The notes beneath the pieces were generated by a model. The model saw only the letters and a list, made by a program, of their open reading frames with translations, did not search any database and was not told the origin of the DNA. A stretch of 45,029 bases of DNA, taken from positions 1 through 45,029 of the forward strand of contig CADEEV010000017.1 in assembly GCA_902826455.1 (NCBI GenBank), written 5' to 3'. Each line of letters starts with the position of its first letter. Positions within the stretch are counted from its first letter, which is position 1. The stretch is from an uncultured Acidobacteriota bacterium (GTDB taxonomy: Bacteria > Acidobacteriota > Vicinamibacteria > Fen-336). The position numbers were made by a program, and so were the translations under genes. Of this stretch, positions 8,449 through 17,219 are shown piece by piece.

Positions 8449-9644
8449 AGGTCGCCCTCCTGACACGCGCCGCCCACCCGTTCCACGAGCCCGGCGGGCT
8501 CGAGCGGGCGGTCTACCATCTCGCGAAGCATCTCAGGGAGGCGGGCGTCGACGTCACGCTGTTCACGCGGCCCGCGACGCGTCAGGGCGTGTTCCCGGGC
8601 GAGACGGTCTTCGTGCCGTACGAGGGCATTCGCGCCGGGGCCCATGGGCGCGTGCTCGACCGGACCCTCAACTACCCGCGCTTCGCGATGCGCATGGGCC
8701 GCCTCGTGGCCGAGCGCGTGCGTGAAGGGACGATCGACGTCGTGCACGGCAAGGGCCTCGCGGCGCTCGGCTACAGGCGCCTCCGCGGGAAGGACGGGAC
8801 GCTGCGCGCGCCCCTCATGACGAATCCGCAGGGCATGGAGGAGCACAAGGCGAGCGGCCTCAAGCGCATGGCGCTCACGAGGCTGCGCGCGCTCTCCCGC
8901 GAGGCGGCGCGCCTCTCGGACCGCGTCATCGCCACCGACGACGCGACCCGCGACGAGGTGCCGCACTACCTCGGGGTCGATCCGGGCAAGGTCGCCATGC
9001 TGCCCAACGGCATCGACGCCGGCGAGATCCGCGAAGCCACGCCCCCCGATTGGGAGCGCATCGCGCGCCAGGCCCTCCCCTCCCTCAAGACCGCCGATCC
9101 CGTGTTCCTGTCGGTGGGGCGCATCGAGGCCTACAAGGGTTTCGGGGACACCCTCGACGCTCTCGAGGGAATGGCGGCCGAGGGCACGCTGCCGCCGAGC
9201 TGGGCCTGGGTCGTGGTCGGAGACGGCCGGTACGCGGCCTCGCTCCTGAAGCGGCGGCGCCACGGCGTGGCGCGCCACCTGCTCCTCGCGGGCCGCACCA
9301 GCGAGACGCTGCTCCACGCCCTCTACGCCCGCGCCGACATCTTCATCCACGCGACGCGCTACGAGGGCTCGAGCCTCGTGACCCTGGAGGCCATGGCCCA
9401 CGCGCTGCCCGTGGTCGCGACCCGCGCCGGCGGCATCCCCGACAAGGTGGACGACCAGACGGGCCGCCTCGTCGAGCCCGGCGACACCGAAGGCCTGGGC
9501 CGCGCCCTCGCGGAGCTGATCGCGAGCGGCGCCCTGCGCCGCAAGCTCGGGCGCGCCGGCCAGGAGCGCGCCCTCGCCCGCTTCACGTGGCCCGCGATCG
9601 CGCGCCGCACGATCGCGCTCTACGAGGAGCTGCTCGCGCGATGA
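8445..9644 (+). CDS. GT4-family glycosyltransferase, TTG start
   Basis: A 399-residue GT-B glycosyltransferase. The N-terminus has L-T-R-A-A-H-P-F-H-E-P-G-G-L-E-R-A-V; the mid-region has T-N-P-Q-G-M-E-E-H-K; the C-terminal domain has S-V-G-R-I-E-A-Y-K-G-F and the E-x7-E motif E-G-S-S-L-V-T-L-E. The start is TTG at 8445, overlapping the preceding TGA as TTGA; no ATG or GTG gives a complete N-terminal beta strand. Fifth and last GT4 of this operon. Likely adds a sugar to a lipid-linked intermediate at the cytoplasmic face (inference). Confidence 0.87.
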   Translation: MKVALLTRAAHPFHEPGGLERAVYHLAKHLREAGVDVTLFTRPATRQGVFPGETVFVPYEGIRAGAHGRVLDRTLNYPRFAMRMGRLVAERVREGTIDVVHGKGLAALGYRRLRGKDGTLRAPLMTNPQGMEEHKASGLKRMALTRLRALSREAARLSDRVIATDDATRDEVPHYLGVDPGKVAMLPNGIDAGEIREATPPDWERIARQALPSLKTADPVFLSVGRIEAYKGFGDTLDALEGMAAEGTLPPSWAWVVVGDGRYAASLLKRRRHGVARHLLLAGRTSETLLHALYARADIFIHATRYEGSSLVTLEAMAHALPVVATRAGGIPDKVDDQTGRLVEPGDTEGLGRALAELIASGALRRKLGRAGQERALARFTWPAIARRTIALYEELLAR

Positions 9645-11617
9645 CGCGGCGCCGTCTCGTGGAGGCGCTGCTCGTCGCGGCGCTCGCCGACCTCCTGCTG
9701 GTCGTGGTCACGGGCGACCGGTCCCTTCTCGGGCCCGTGGCTGCGGCGGGTTTCGTCTGGCGCGCCGTGTTCGTGGGCCTCCTGGGCGTGCTGCGCTTCC
9801 GCATCCTGCCGTCGCGCTGGGAGCGCGTGAGCGTGCCGACACTGGTCCTGGCGCTCCTGTTCCTGCCGACCCTCGTGCACTTCCAGCTCGGGGGCGGCCG
9901 GATCAATGGCGACGGTCTCAGCTACTACGTCTTCGTCCACTCCCTGTGGAAGGACGGCGACTTCGACCTCGCCAACGAGTACGACCACTACGGCATGCTC
10001 ACGCGGGGCGACCTCCAGGTGCCCACGAAGACGGGGCTGCGCCGCACGATCTACTCGGTCGGCCCCGCGATCGTGTGGGGACCGTTCTTCGGCGCGGGCG
10101 AGCTCGTGGGCCGGCTCGACCGTGCGCTCGGCAGCGACCCGGACCTCTCGGGCTACGGACCGCTCCACCGCAACTCCGTGGCGCTGGGCAGCCTGCTGTA
10201 CGGCTACGCGGCGCTCGTGCTGATGTATTTCCTGTTGTGCCAGTACTTCGCCCGCAGCTCGGCCTTGGGTGCGGTGCTCCTCGTGCTGGGCGCCACGTTC
10301 CACTACTGGTACATGGTGTTCCAGCCCACGTATTCGCACTCGGCCTCGGCCTTCTTCGCGACCCTCGCGATCGTCCTCTGGGACCGCGGCCGCGGGCGGA
10401 GCGGCCCGGCCGCGTTCCTCGCCCTGGGCCTGGTCATCGGGGTCGCGATGAGCGTGCGGTGGCAGAACGGCGTGCTGCTCGTGCTGCCCGGCCTCGATCT
10501 CGCCCGCCGCTTCCTCGACGCCCCGCGCCGTCCGCAGCGCCTGGCGACCCGGGCGCTGCTCCTGGCGGCCGGCACCCTCATCGGCGTGTTCCCGCAGATG
10601 CTCGCCTGGAAGGCGATCTACGGCGACTGGATCCTGCCGCATCCCCCGCAGGGCCCGGGCTTCGTGCGGCTGCATCACCCGTTCGTGCTGGAGACGCTCT
10701 TCACGTCGCGCCACGGCCTGCTCTCGTGGACGCCGGTCTTCTGGCTCGGCCTGCTCGGGCTCGTGCCGCTCGTGCGTCGCCGCCCGGCCCTCGCCGTGCT
10801 GCTGCTCCCTCTCGTGATCATGAGCTGGGTCAACATGGGCGTCGCCGACTACTGGGGCGGCGCGTCGTTCTCGAACCGCCGCTTCGACAGCCTGCTGCCC
10901 GTCTTCGCCCTGGGCTTCGCGGCCGCCATCGACGTCGCCCGGCGCGCGCTCGCCGCGCGCCCGCAGCTCGCGGTCGCGGGGCTCGCGGCGCTCGTCGTGC
11001 CCTGGAACCTCGCGCTGGCGGAGCAACAGCGCCGTGGCCTCCTGCCGGCCGCCGACAGCGTCGCCTTCACGACGCTCGTGCGGGGCGCGGCGGATCTCGT
11101 CGGCGACCGCCTCGGCTTTCCCACGACGTGGCCGGCGAGCTGGCTCTTCGCCGTGCGCCACCGGGTTTCGCCGGGCCAGTTCGACCTCGTCGTGGGCCGT
11201 TACCTGTTCTACATGCAGAACAACCTGGGCGGGCGCATCGACATGGGCAACCCCGCGGCCGAGGCGATGCTCGCCGACGGTTGGGGCGGCCTCGAGAGCC
11301 ACGAGGGTCACCAGGCCCGCAGCTTCTCGGGGCGACGCGCGCGGCTCCTCGCGACACTCGACGTGGCCGAGGACCTCGAGCTGCGCCTGCGGGTCAACGC
11401 CATGGGTCCGCAGCGCTTGCGGCTGCGTGTCAACGGCGCACCCGCGGGTGAGCAGCCGCTCGCCGCCGGCTGGAGCGACGTCGCCTTCGCGACCGCGGCC
11501 GCCGCCTGGCATCGCGAGGTGAACGACGTCGAGTTCGAGGCCGACGGCCCGGCTCCCGTGCGTGTCGCGTCCGTGGTGTTCGTGCGCACGCGTCCCGACC
11601 CCGAGCGATGGCGATGA
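9641..11617 (+). CDS. GT-C-like membrane glycosyltransferase with C-terminal beta-sandwich
   Basis: A 658-residue polytopic membrane protein. Acidic loop D91-G92 and the motif D-G-D-F-D-L-A-N-E-Y at 105-114 match the 3628 protein and are typical of the first periplasmic loop of GT-C enzymes. Later landmarks are L-E-T-L-F-T-S-R-H-G-L-L-S-W-T-P near residue 349 and S-F-S-N-R-R-F near residue 409. About residues 545-658 form a soluble beta-sandwich with L-E-L-R-L-R-V-N and L-R-L-R-V-N-G, resembling carbohydrate-binding modules. ATG 9641 is in an ATGA overlap. Likely transfers a sugar from a polyprenyl-phosphate donor, perhaps made by the GT2 at 21536; substrate unknown. Confidence 0.82.
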   Translation: MTRRRLVEALLVAALADLLLVVVTGDRSLLGPVAAAGFVWRAVFVGLLGVLRFRILPSRWERVSVPTLVLALLFLPTLVHFQLGGGRINGDGLSYYVFVHSLWKDGDFDLANEYDHYGMLTRGDLQVPTKTGLRRTIYSVGPAIVWGPFFGAGELVGRLDRALGSDPDLSGYGPLHRNSVALGSLLYGYAALVLMYFLLCQYFARSSALGAVLLVLGATFHYWYMVFQPTYSHSASAFFATLAIVLWDRGRGRSGPAAFLALGLVIGVAMSVRWQNGVLLVLPGLDLARRFLDAPRRPQRLATRALLLAAGTLIGVFPQMLAWKAIYGDWILPHPPQGPGFVRLHHPFVLETLFTSRHGLLSWTPVFWLGLLGLVPLVRRRPALAVLLLPLVIMSWVNMGVADYWGGASFSNRRFDSLLPVFALGFAAAIDVARRALAARPQLAVAGLAALVVPWNLALAEQQRRGLLPAADSVAFTTLVRGAADLVGDRLGFPTTWPASWLFAVRHRVSPGQFDLVVGRYLFYMQNNLGGRIDMGNPAAEAMLADGWGGLESHEGHQARSFSGRRARLLATLDVAEDLELRLRVNAMGPQRLRLRVNGAPAGEQPLAAGWSDVAFATAAAAWHREVNDVEFEADGPAPVRVASVVFVRTRPDPERWR

Positions 11618-12933
11618 CGAAGAAAGCCGTGGTCATCGGCGGGGGGCCGGCGGGCATCAAGGCGGCCCATGGCCTGGCCAAGGCCGGCCTGGCCGTGACG
11701 CTCCTCGAGTCCGCTCCGGTCCTGGGCGGCCTCGCGAGCTCCTTCGACGTGCAGGGCGTCTCGATCGAGCGCTACTACCACTTCATCTGCCGCGGCGACG
11801 ACGACCTCGTCGAGACCTTGGCGGAGATCGGCCTCCAGGATCGTCTCCACTGGAAGGACTCGCGCATGGCGTACTTCGTCGACGGCGCGCTCTACCCCTT
11901 CCTGACCCCGACCGAGCTCTTGAGCTTCAGCCCCCTCGCCTTCCACGACCGGATCCGCGCAGGCCTCGCGGTGAAGCTCGCGCAGCGCCAGAGCGAGGAG
12001 CGCCTCGCGCCGCTCCTCGCGATCGACTGGCTGAAGGCGCAGTTCGGCGAGAAGGCGTACCGGGTGATCTGGGAGCCGCTGATGCGGTTCAAGTTCTCCG
12101 AGCATGCGGAGACGATCTCCGCCGCCTGGATCTGGGCGCGCATGGTACGCCTCTCGCGTTCGAGGCGCTCGCCCTGGCGTGAGGAGCTGGGCTACATCGA
12201 GGGCGGCTCGCAGACGGTGCTGAACGGCCTGGGACGCGACTTCGAGGCGAAGGGCGGTCGCATCCTCCTGAAGGCGGACGTCGAGCAGATCGTGCTCGAC
12301 GGAGGGCGCGCGAGCGGCGTCCGGGTGGCCGGCGAAACCCTGCCGGCGGACGTCGTGGTCTCGACGGTCACGACCTCGCGCTTCCGGCAGCTCACGCCCC
12401 GGTTCCCGGAGGGTCCCTACCTCGACGGCCTGCGGCGCATCCCCACCATCGGCATCTTCTGCCTGTTCCTGCGGCTCAAGGAGAGCGTCACGCCCTACTT
12501 CTGGGTGAACGCGAACGATCCACGGGTGCCGTTCGCCGGGATGATCGAGTACACGAACCTCAACCCCCTCCCCGAGCTCGGCGGCGATCGCATCCTGTAC
12601 GTGCCGCAGTACCTCTCGGCCGAGGATCCGCGCTACGCCCAGGACGACGAGACGGTGCTGCGGCGCTACTGCGACGCCCTGGCCCTCGTGAACCCCGCGT
12701 TCGATCGCTCGTGGGTCCGTTTCTTCGCGGTCTTCCGCGATCGGTACGCTCAGCCCATCTGTCTCACCGATTACCGCACGGCGACTCCCACGATCGCGAC
12801 GCCGGTCCCGAACCTGTTCCTCACGGACTCCTGCCAGCTGCATCCCCACGATCGCAGCATCAGCGGCTCGTTCGGCCTCGGCAAGGAGGCGGCCCGTCTC
12901 GCCGCGGCCGCGGCCGGCGCTCCGGCGCGGTGA
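11614..12933 (+). CDS. FAD-dependent oxidoreductase (amine-oxidase / protoporphyrinogen-oxidase-like)
   Basis: A 439-residue flavoprotein. The dinucleotide-binding motif V-V-I-G-G-G-P-A-G lies at residues 6-14, followed by L-L-E-S-A-P-V-L-G-G-L-A-S, which is typical of the NAD(P)-binding Rossmann/amine-oxidase family and related to UDP-galactopyranose-mutase-like proteins. The C-terminal FAD segment has N-L-F-L-T-D-S. Proteins of this type are common in polysaccharide clusters, but their reaction is often unknown; a sugar-nucleotide or polyprenyl-lipid oxidoreduction is an inference. ATG 11614 is preferred because it makes the ATGA overlap seen at all other junctions; ATG 11608 two codons upstream is possible. 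Confidence 0.85.
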   Translation: MTKKAVVIGGGPAGIKAAHGLAKAGLAVTLLESAPVLGGLASSFDVQGVSIERYYHFICRGDDDLVETLAEIGLQDRLHWKDSRMAYFVDGALYPFLTPTELLSFSPLAFHDRIRAGLAVKLAQRQSEERLAPLLAIDWLKAQFGEKAYRVIWEPLMRFKFSEHAETISAAWIWARMVRLSRSRRSPWREELGYIEGGSQTVLNGLGRDFEAKGGRILLKADVEQIVLDGGRASGVRVAGETLPADVVVSTVTTSRFRQLTPRFPEGPYLDGLRRIPTIGIFCLFLRLKESVTPYFWVNANDPRVPFAGMIEYTNLNPLPELGGDRILYVPQYLSAEDPRYAQDDETVLRRYCDALALVNPAFDRSWVRFFAVFRDRYAQPICLTDYRTATPTIATPVPNLFLTDSCQLHPHDRSISGSFGLGKEAARLAAAAAGAPAR

Positions 12934-14138
12934 CCCGGACCCACCTCGCCGGCGTCGCACTCGCGGTCCCCGCCCTCCTGCTGGTGGCCGCCCAGGCCGT
13001 TGCGCCGGTGGCTCTCGTGTCCCTCGCGCTGACCCTTGCGGGCCTGTTCGCCCTGCGGCGCGCGCTGCTTCCGGAGCTCCCTCCCACGATCGTGGACGGC
13101 ACGCTGCTGCTCGCCTTCTACGCGACGTTCCTGTGGCGGAACGTGGCCACGGCGGCGAGCTCCGAGGCCGCGCTGCGCTTCGTCGCGGCCGCCGTCGTCG
13201 TCGCGCTCTGGCGGAAGCGCGCCGTGGTGCTCGTGCCGGTCCTCGTCGCTCTCTCGCTCGGTCTGCCCCTGGTGGCGCCGCAAGGCCGGGTCCTAGAGAC
13301 GCTCTTCGCCTCGCGTGGCGGCCTGCTGTTCTGGAACCCCGTCCTGTGGCTGGGCCTGGTCGGTCTGCGCGGCCTGGCGCCGGCCGCCGCCCTGGCGGCG
13401 CTCGTGCTGGTGGGCGGCCCGCATCTCGAGGCCGCGGCCCTCCCCCTCCTGATCCTCGGGCTCGCAGCCACGCTCGCCGGGGTCGAGCGCCTCGCGGCGC
13501 GCCGGCCCGAGGCCGTGCTGCTGGCCGTCGGCCTCGCTGCCACGACCTGGAACGCGCTCCTGATGGCCCAGTACCGCATGGGGCGCTTGCCGATCGACGA
13601 CACGGTGAGCTTCGCGCGCATCGCCGAGAACGGCGCTTCGGTCCTGAGCGAGAGCGTCGGCACGCCACTCGCCTGGCCCGCCAACTGGATCTTTGCCGCG
13701 CGCCACGGCGTCTCCCCCGCCGAGTTCGATCGGCGCGCCGGGGCCGTCCTCTTCGCCGGGCCCGGTCAGCGCGTGGCCCTCGTCGAAGCCGGGGACTCTC
13801 GCAGCGATCCCGTCTACTTCTCGACGGGTTGGACCTCGGCGCGCCCGTGCGAGGATGCTCTGTGCCTGGGGGTGATGGGCACGGGCCGCCTGTTCCTTCC
13901 GCTCGAGCGGAGCGAGCCGCTCACCCTGCGCTTGCGGCTGCGCGGCGAGGGTCAGGCGCTCCTGTCCGTGAACGGCGTCGGGGTCGGAGGGCTCGCGCTC
14001 CCGGAGCGTCTCGCCGAGCGCCGGCTGCGCATCGGCGCCGAGCGCTTCCGCCGCGGCCTCAACGAGCTCGTACTGCGAGCGCCGGCGGGAAGTACCGTGT
14101 GGCTCGACTGGATCGCCTGCGAGAGGGACGCGAGATGA
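12930..14138 (+). CDS. Shortened GT-C-like membrane protein with beta-sandwich domain, catalytic loop missing
   Basis: A 402-residue paralogue of the 9641 protein. Shared blocks are R-V-L-E-T-L-F-A-S-R-G-G-L-L-F-W near residue 120, T-W-N-A-L-L-M-A-Q-Y, L-A-W-P-A-N-W-I-F and a C-terminal beta-sandwich with L-T-L-R-L-R-L-R and L-L-S-V-N-G-V. The shared block begins about residue 120 here and about 349 in the paralogue, so some 230 N-terminal residues are absent, including the acidic loop and the D-G-D...N-E-Y motif; the S-F-S-N-R-R-F loop is also absent. GTG 12930 lies in a GTGA overlap and the frame is intact. It is probably non-catalytic or an accessory subunit (inference). Confidence 0.8.
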   Translation: MTRTHLAGVALAVPALLLVAAQAVAPVALVSLALTLAGLFALRRALLPELPPTIVDGTLLLAFYATFLWRNVATAASSEAALRFVAAAVVVALWRKRAVVLVPVLVALSLGLPLVAPQGRVLETLFASRGGLLFWNPVLWLGLVGLRGLAPAAALAALVLVGGPHLEAAALPLLILGLAATLAGVERLAARRPEAVLLAVGLAATTWNALLMAQYRMGRLPIDDTVSFARIAENGASVLSESVGTPLAWPANWIFAARHGVSPAEFDRRAGAVLFAGPGQRVALVEAGDSRSDPVYFSTGWTSARPCEDALCLGVMGTGRLFLPLERSEPLTLRLRLRGEGQALLSVNGVGVGGLALPERLAERRLRIGAERFRRGLNELVLRAPAGSTVWLDWIACERDAR

Positions 14139-14863
14139 ACAGCGCCGAGTACGGCCGCATGCGGGACGCCGAGGAGCGGCAGTGGTGGTACGTCGGCATG
14201 CGGGCGCTGAGCCTCGCGTTGCTGCGGCCGGCGCTCCCGGCGCGGGCCGTCGCGAGCCTCGACGCGGGCTGCGGCACGGGCGCCAACCTGGAGCGCCTCG
14301 CGACGCTGGGCCACGCCACGGGCATCGATCTCTCGGCCGAGGCGATCGCGTTCTGCCGGGCGCGCGGCGTCGTCGTGGTGCGCGGCAGCATCCTCGCCCT
14401 GCCGTTCGCCGACGCGAGCGTCGACGTGGTGACGTCGTTCGACGTGCTGTACCACCGCTGGGTGGAGGACGACGCTCGAGCCGTGGTCGAGCTGGCGCGC
14501 GTGCTGCGTCCGGGTGGCGTGCTGCTGGTGCGGGTTCCCGCGCTCAAGATGCTGTGGGGCGCCCACGACGAGGCGGTCCACTCCCGTCATCGCTACACGC
14601 GGGCCGAGCTCGTGACCCTGCTGCGCCACGCCGGGCTCGAGCCGGTGCGCGCGACCTACGCGAACTTCTTCCTGTTCCCGCTGCTGCTCGCGCGGCGCAC
14701 CCTCGATCGATGGGCCGGCCGCCACGGATCCGACGTGGGCTTCCTGCCGGGGCCCCTCGAGTGGCTGTTCCGCTCCCTGCTCCTGGCCGAGGCCTGGCTC
14801 GTGGAGCGCGGGGTGTCCCTGCCCGTGGGCGCCAGCGTCTTCGCTCTCGCGCGCAAGCCCTAG
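14135..14863 (+). CDS. Class I SAM-dependent methyltransferase
   Basis: A 242-residue methyltransferase (Methyltransf_11-like). After an N-terminal E-R-Q-W-W-Y-V-G-M helix it has SAM motif I L-D-A-G-C-G-T-G-A-N near residue 45, the acidic ribose-binding G-I-D-L-S-A-E and the post-motif L-A-R-V-L-R-P-G-G-V. A C-terminal hydrophobic stretch (F-F-L-F-P-L-L-L-A-R-R) suggests a membrane-bound or lipid-linked acceptor. ATG 14135 overlaps the GT-C-like stop. It is the last gene of the operon; its TAG is the CTAG palindrome that also supplies the stop of the convergent sulfatase-like gene. Acceptor unknown. Confidence 0.86.
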   Translation: MNSAEYGRMRDAEERQWWYVGMRALSLALLRPALPARAVASLDAGCGTGANLERLATLGHATGIDLSAEAIAFCRARGVVVVRGSILALPFADASVDVVTSFDVLYHRWVEDDARAVVELARVLRPGGVLLVRVPALKMLWGAHDEAVHSRHRYTRAELVTLLRHAGLEPVRATYANFFLFPLLLARRTLDRWAGRHGSDVGFLPGPLEWLFRSLLLAEAWLVERGVSLPVGASVFALARKP

Positions 14864-16170
14864 TTCACGTACCCGAGAGCCTTCAGGTTCTCGAGGGCAT
14901 CGGCGTCGAGGTCGACGTCGCGGCCCTCGCCGGCGTACTTCCGGCCGCGGGCCTCGAAGGAGCGGTACAGGTCGCGCAGCCGTTCGACGCGCTCGGGCTC
15001 GGCCCGCGCCCGGTTCACGCGTTCCCCCGGATCCTCGACGAGATTGAAGAGCTGCGCTCCCGTCACCTCGCCCCCGATCCATTTCCAGTCGCCCTCGACG
15101 GTCGCCTTCAAGGCGCGCTCGCTGCCGTCCTTGCGATCGCCGCGCCAGAGGTGTGCGAAGAGCGCGCGGGGCGCCGGCGGCGCCCGGCGCGCGTCGAGGT
15201 AGGGCATCAGGCTGCGGCCCTCGTCGGCCGGGCCCGGCCGCTGACCCGCGGCCTCGCGCAGCGTGGGCAGCACGTCGATCAGGCTCACGGGATCGGACAC
15301 GCGGCGCGGCGCCCCGCCGCCCGGCGGGTAGACGAGCAGAGGCACGTTCATCACCTCGCCGAAGAGCGTCGCGCCATGGCCCCAGCTGCCGCGGTCTCCG
15401 AGCTCCTCGCCGTGGTCGGCCGTCACGATGACGAGCGTGTCCTCGCCCCAGCCCAGCGCGGTGAAGGCCTGCTGCAGGCCGTCGTCGAGGGCGCGGATGC
15501 CGCTGTCGTAGGCCGAGATCCTCCGCGCGCTGGCGTCGGTGAGGGAGTCGTCGAAGAGCGGCGGCCGCTCGCGGTACGGACCATGGACGTCCATGAAGTG
15601 CAGGTACAGGAAGTAGGGGCCTCGAGCACGCAGCTGCGGCGCCAGCTCGGACAGCCGCCCCAGGATCGTGTGGGCGTCGAGGCTCTTCGGAAACGAGGTG
15701 AAGCTCGTGAAACCCTGGGCGAAGCCCATCTCGGCGACGAGGTTGGGGTTCTCGGTGATCGCGAACGTGCGGTAGCCGCGGCTCGCGAGGGCCTCGGCCT
15801 GGGTCTGGGCCGCCGCCGGCACGGGGCTCAGGCGGATCCGGGCGCCGGTCAGGCGCTCGATGCGTTGGGCCAGCTGGAAGCCGCGGAGCACGCCGTGCTG
15901 GAAGGGATAGAGCGACGTGAAGAGCGATGCCGCCGCCGGGGGCGTCCACGAGGACGTGGAGTACGCGCGCTCGAAGACGACGCCGCCAGCGGCCAGCCGC
16001 GTCAGGAACGGCGCCGTGGGCCGCGAGTACCCGTAGAACGGGAGGTGATCGCGCCGCAAGGTGTCGATGAGGATCACGACGACATTGGGGCGGCGTGTCA
16101 CGGGCGGCGAGGGCCGCAGCGCGGTCAGCACCGCGAGCAGCGTCGCGACGACGGCCACGATCCCCTTCAC
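14860..16170 (-). CDS. Alkaline-phosphatase-superfamily 'sulfatase' protein, Thr at nucleophile position
   Basis: A 436-residue exported or membrane-anchored enzyme of the sulfatase branch. Residues 3-18 form a signal anchor. Metal ligands appear in L-I-D-T-L-R-R-D-H (34-42) and T-A-D-H-G-E-E-L. The active-site block reads W75-T76-P-P-A-A-A-S, so the formylglycine motif C/S-x-P-x-R of true sulfatases is absent and the nucleophile position is Thr. That favours phosphotransferase or phosphodiesterase chemistry, as in LtaS or EptA (inference from superfamily knowledge). It ends with L-K-A-L-G-Y-V. GTG 16170 overlaps the upstream GT4 stop (GTGA). Likely acts on the exported glycan in the periplasm. 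Confidence 0.85.
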   Translation of the reverse strand: MKGIVAVVATLLAVLTALRPSPPVTRRPNVVVILIDTLRRDHLPFYGYSRPTAPFLTRLAAGGVVFERAYSTSSWTPPAAASLFTSLYPFQHGVLRGFQLAQRIERLTGARIRLSPVPAAAQTQAEALASRGYRTFAITENPNLVAEMGFAQGFTSFTSFPKSLDAHTILGRLSELAPQLRARGPYFLYLHFMDVHGPYRERPPLFDDSLTDASARRISAYDSGIRALDDGLQQAFTALGWGEDTLVIVTADHGEELGDRGSWGHGATLFGEVMNVPLLVYPPGGGAPRRVSDPVSLIDVLPTLREAAGQRPGPADEGRSLMPYLDARRAPPAPRALFAHLWRGDRKDGSERALKATVEGDWKWIGGEVTGAQLFNLVEDPGERVNRARAEPERVERLRDLYRSFEARGRKYAGEGRDVDLDADALENLKALGYVN

Positions 16171-17219
16171 GCCCCGTCTCCGGTCAACGCCTCCACGACG
16201 CGATCCCAGTGGAGCCCCGCGATCGAGGTCCTTCCGCGCGCCCCCCAGGCGAGAGCGACCTCGGGCCGCCTCAGCAGGTCGGAGAGAGCCGTCGCGATCG
16301 CGTCCGGCTCCGGTGCGACGACCCGGCCCGTCTCGCCGTCCGTGACGAACTCGAGGGGTCCGCCGGCGTCGTGGGTCGTGACCACCGGCCGACCCGACTG
16401 GAAGGCCTCGAGGGTCACGAGGCCGTAGTCCTCGTCCCAGGGCGCGTAGAAGACGGCGCCGGCGCGCGCATACAGGTCGCGGACCCGAGCGTCGTCCACG
16501 TAGCCGGCGAACTCGATGCGTGCCGCGACGCCGAGCTCGGTCGCGAGAGCCCGCAGCGGCTCCCCCTCGGGGCCCTCTCCCACGACGACGACGCGGAAGG
16601 GCTCGGGCAGGCGCGCCGTCGCACGCACCAGCAGGTCGACCCTCTTCAGCGACTCGAGGCGTCCCACGGACAGCACGTAGGGTTCGGGGGCCTGCGAGCG
16701 CCAGGAGGACGGGTCCTCGAGGGGCAGCGCCAGCACCTCGGAGGGCAGACCGAGGAAGTGCTTCAAGCGCCCGGCATTGTTGCGCGAGGTCGTGAACACG
16801 CGCCGGCACTCCTTCAAGGCCTGACGGTCGAGGCCGACCACGTGCTGGTGGAGGGCACGCCCCTCCGGCGTGTCCGGGAACCCGTCCTTGCCCGAGTCGT
16901 GGAGATCGTAGGCCTGCCGGAAGGGATGGAACAACCACGCCACCTTGCGCGGGTGGCGGGCCACGTACGTCGGGAAGCGCGTCGCGATCACGAGGTCCAC
17001 GTCGACGCTGCCGGCGCGCGTCACGTCGACGAGGCGCCAGGCGAGAGCCGAGCGCACGGCTTCCTCGCGCGGGTCCCAGCGAAACGGCAGCTGCACCGCC
17101 TCCGCCTCGTGGCCGCGAGCCCGCAGCTGGCGCACGAGGGCGGCGAGATGCCACTCGGCCCCGCCTCTCTGGAAGGGTACCTGTGCGCCGAGGACGAGGA
17201 TCCGGAGCGAGCCGCTCAT
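16167..17219 (-). CDS. GT4-family glycosyltransferase, paralogue of the 19204 gene
   Basis: A 350-residue GT-B enzyme. It shares with the 19204-20247 protein the blocks L-A-W-R-L-V-D-V-T, R-H-P-R-K-V-A-W-L-F-H, E-D-Y-G-L-V-T-L-E-A-F and D-A-G-G-P-L-E-F-V, indicating a duplication. The donor site has the E-x7-E motif and S-V-G-R-L-E-S-L-K-R. ATG 17219 overlaps the TGA of the sulfatase-like lipoprotein gene, and its own stop overlaps the next GTG start. Sitting between two sulfatase-like genes, it may build the part of the glycan they modify (inference). Confidence 0.88.
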   Translation of the reverse strand: MSGSLRILVLGAQVPFQRGGAEWHLAALVRQLRARGHEAEAVQLPFRWDPREEAVRSALAWRLVDVTRAGSVDVDLVIATRFPTYVARHPRKVAWLFHPFRQAYDLHDSGKDGFPDTPEGRALHQHVVGLDRQALKECRRVFTTSRNNAGRLKHFLGLPSEVLALPLEDPSSWRSQAPEPYVLSVGRLESLKRVDLLVRATARLPEPFRVVVVGEGPEGEPLRALATELGVAARIEFAGYVDDARVRDLYARAGAVFYAPWDEDYGLVTLEAFQSGRPVVTTHDAGGPLEFVTDGETGRVVAPEPDAIATALSDLLRRPEVALAWGARGRTSIAGLHWDRVVEALTGDGA

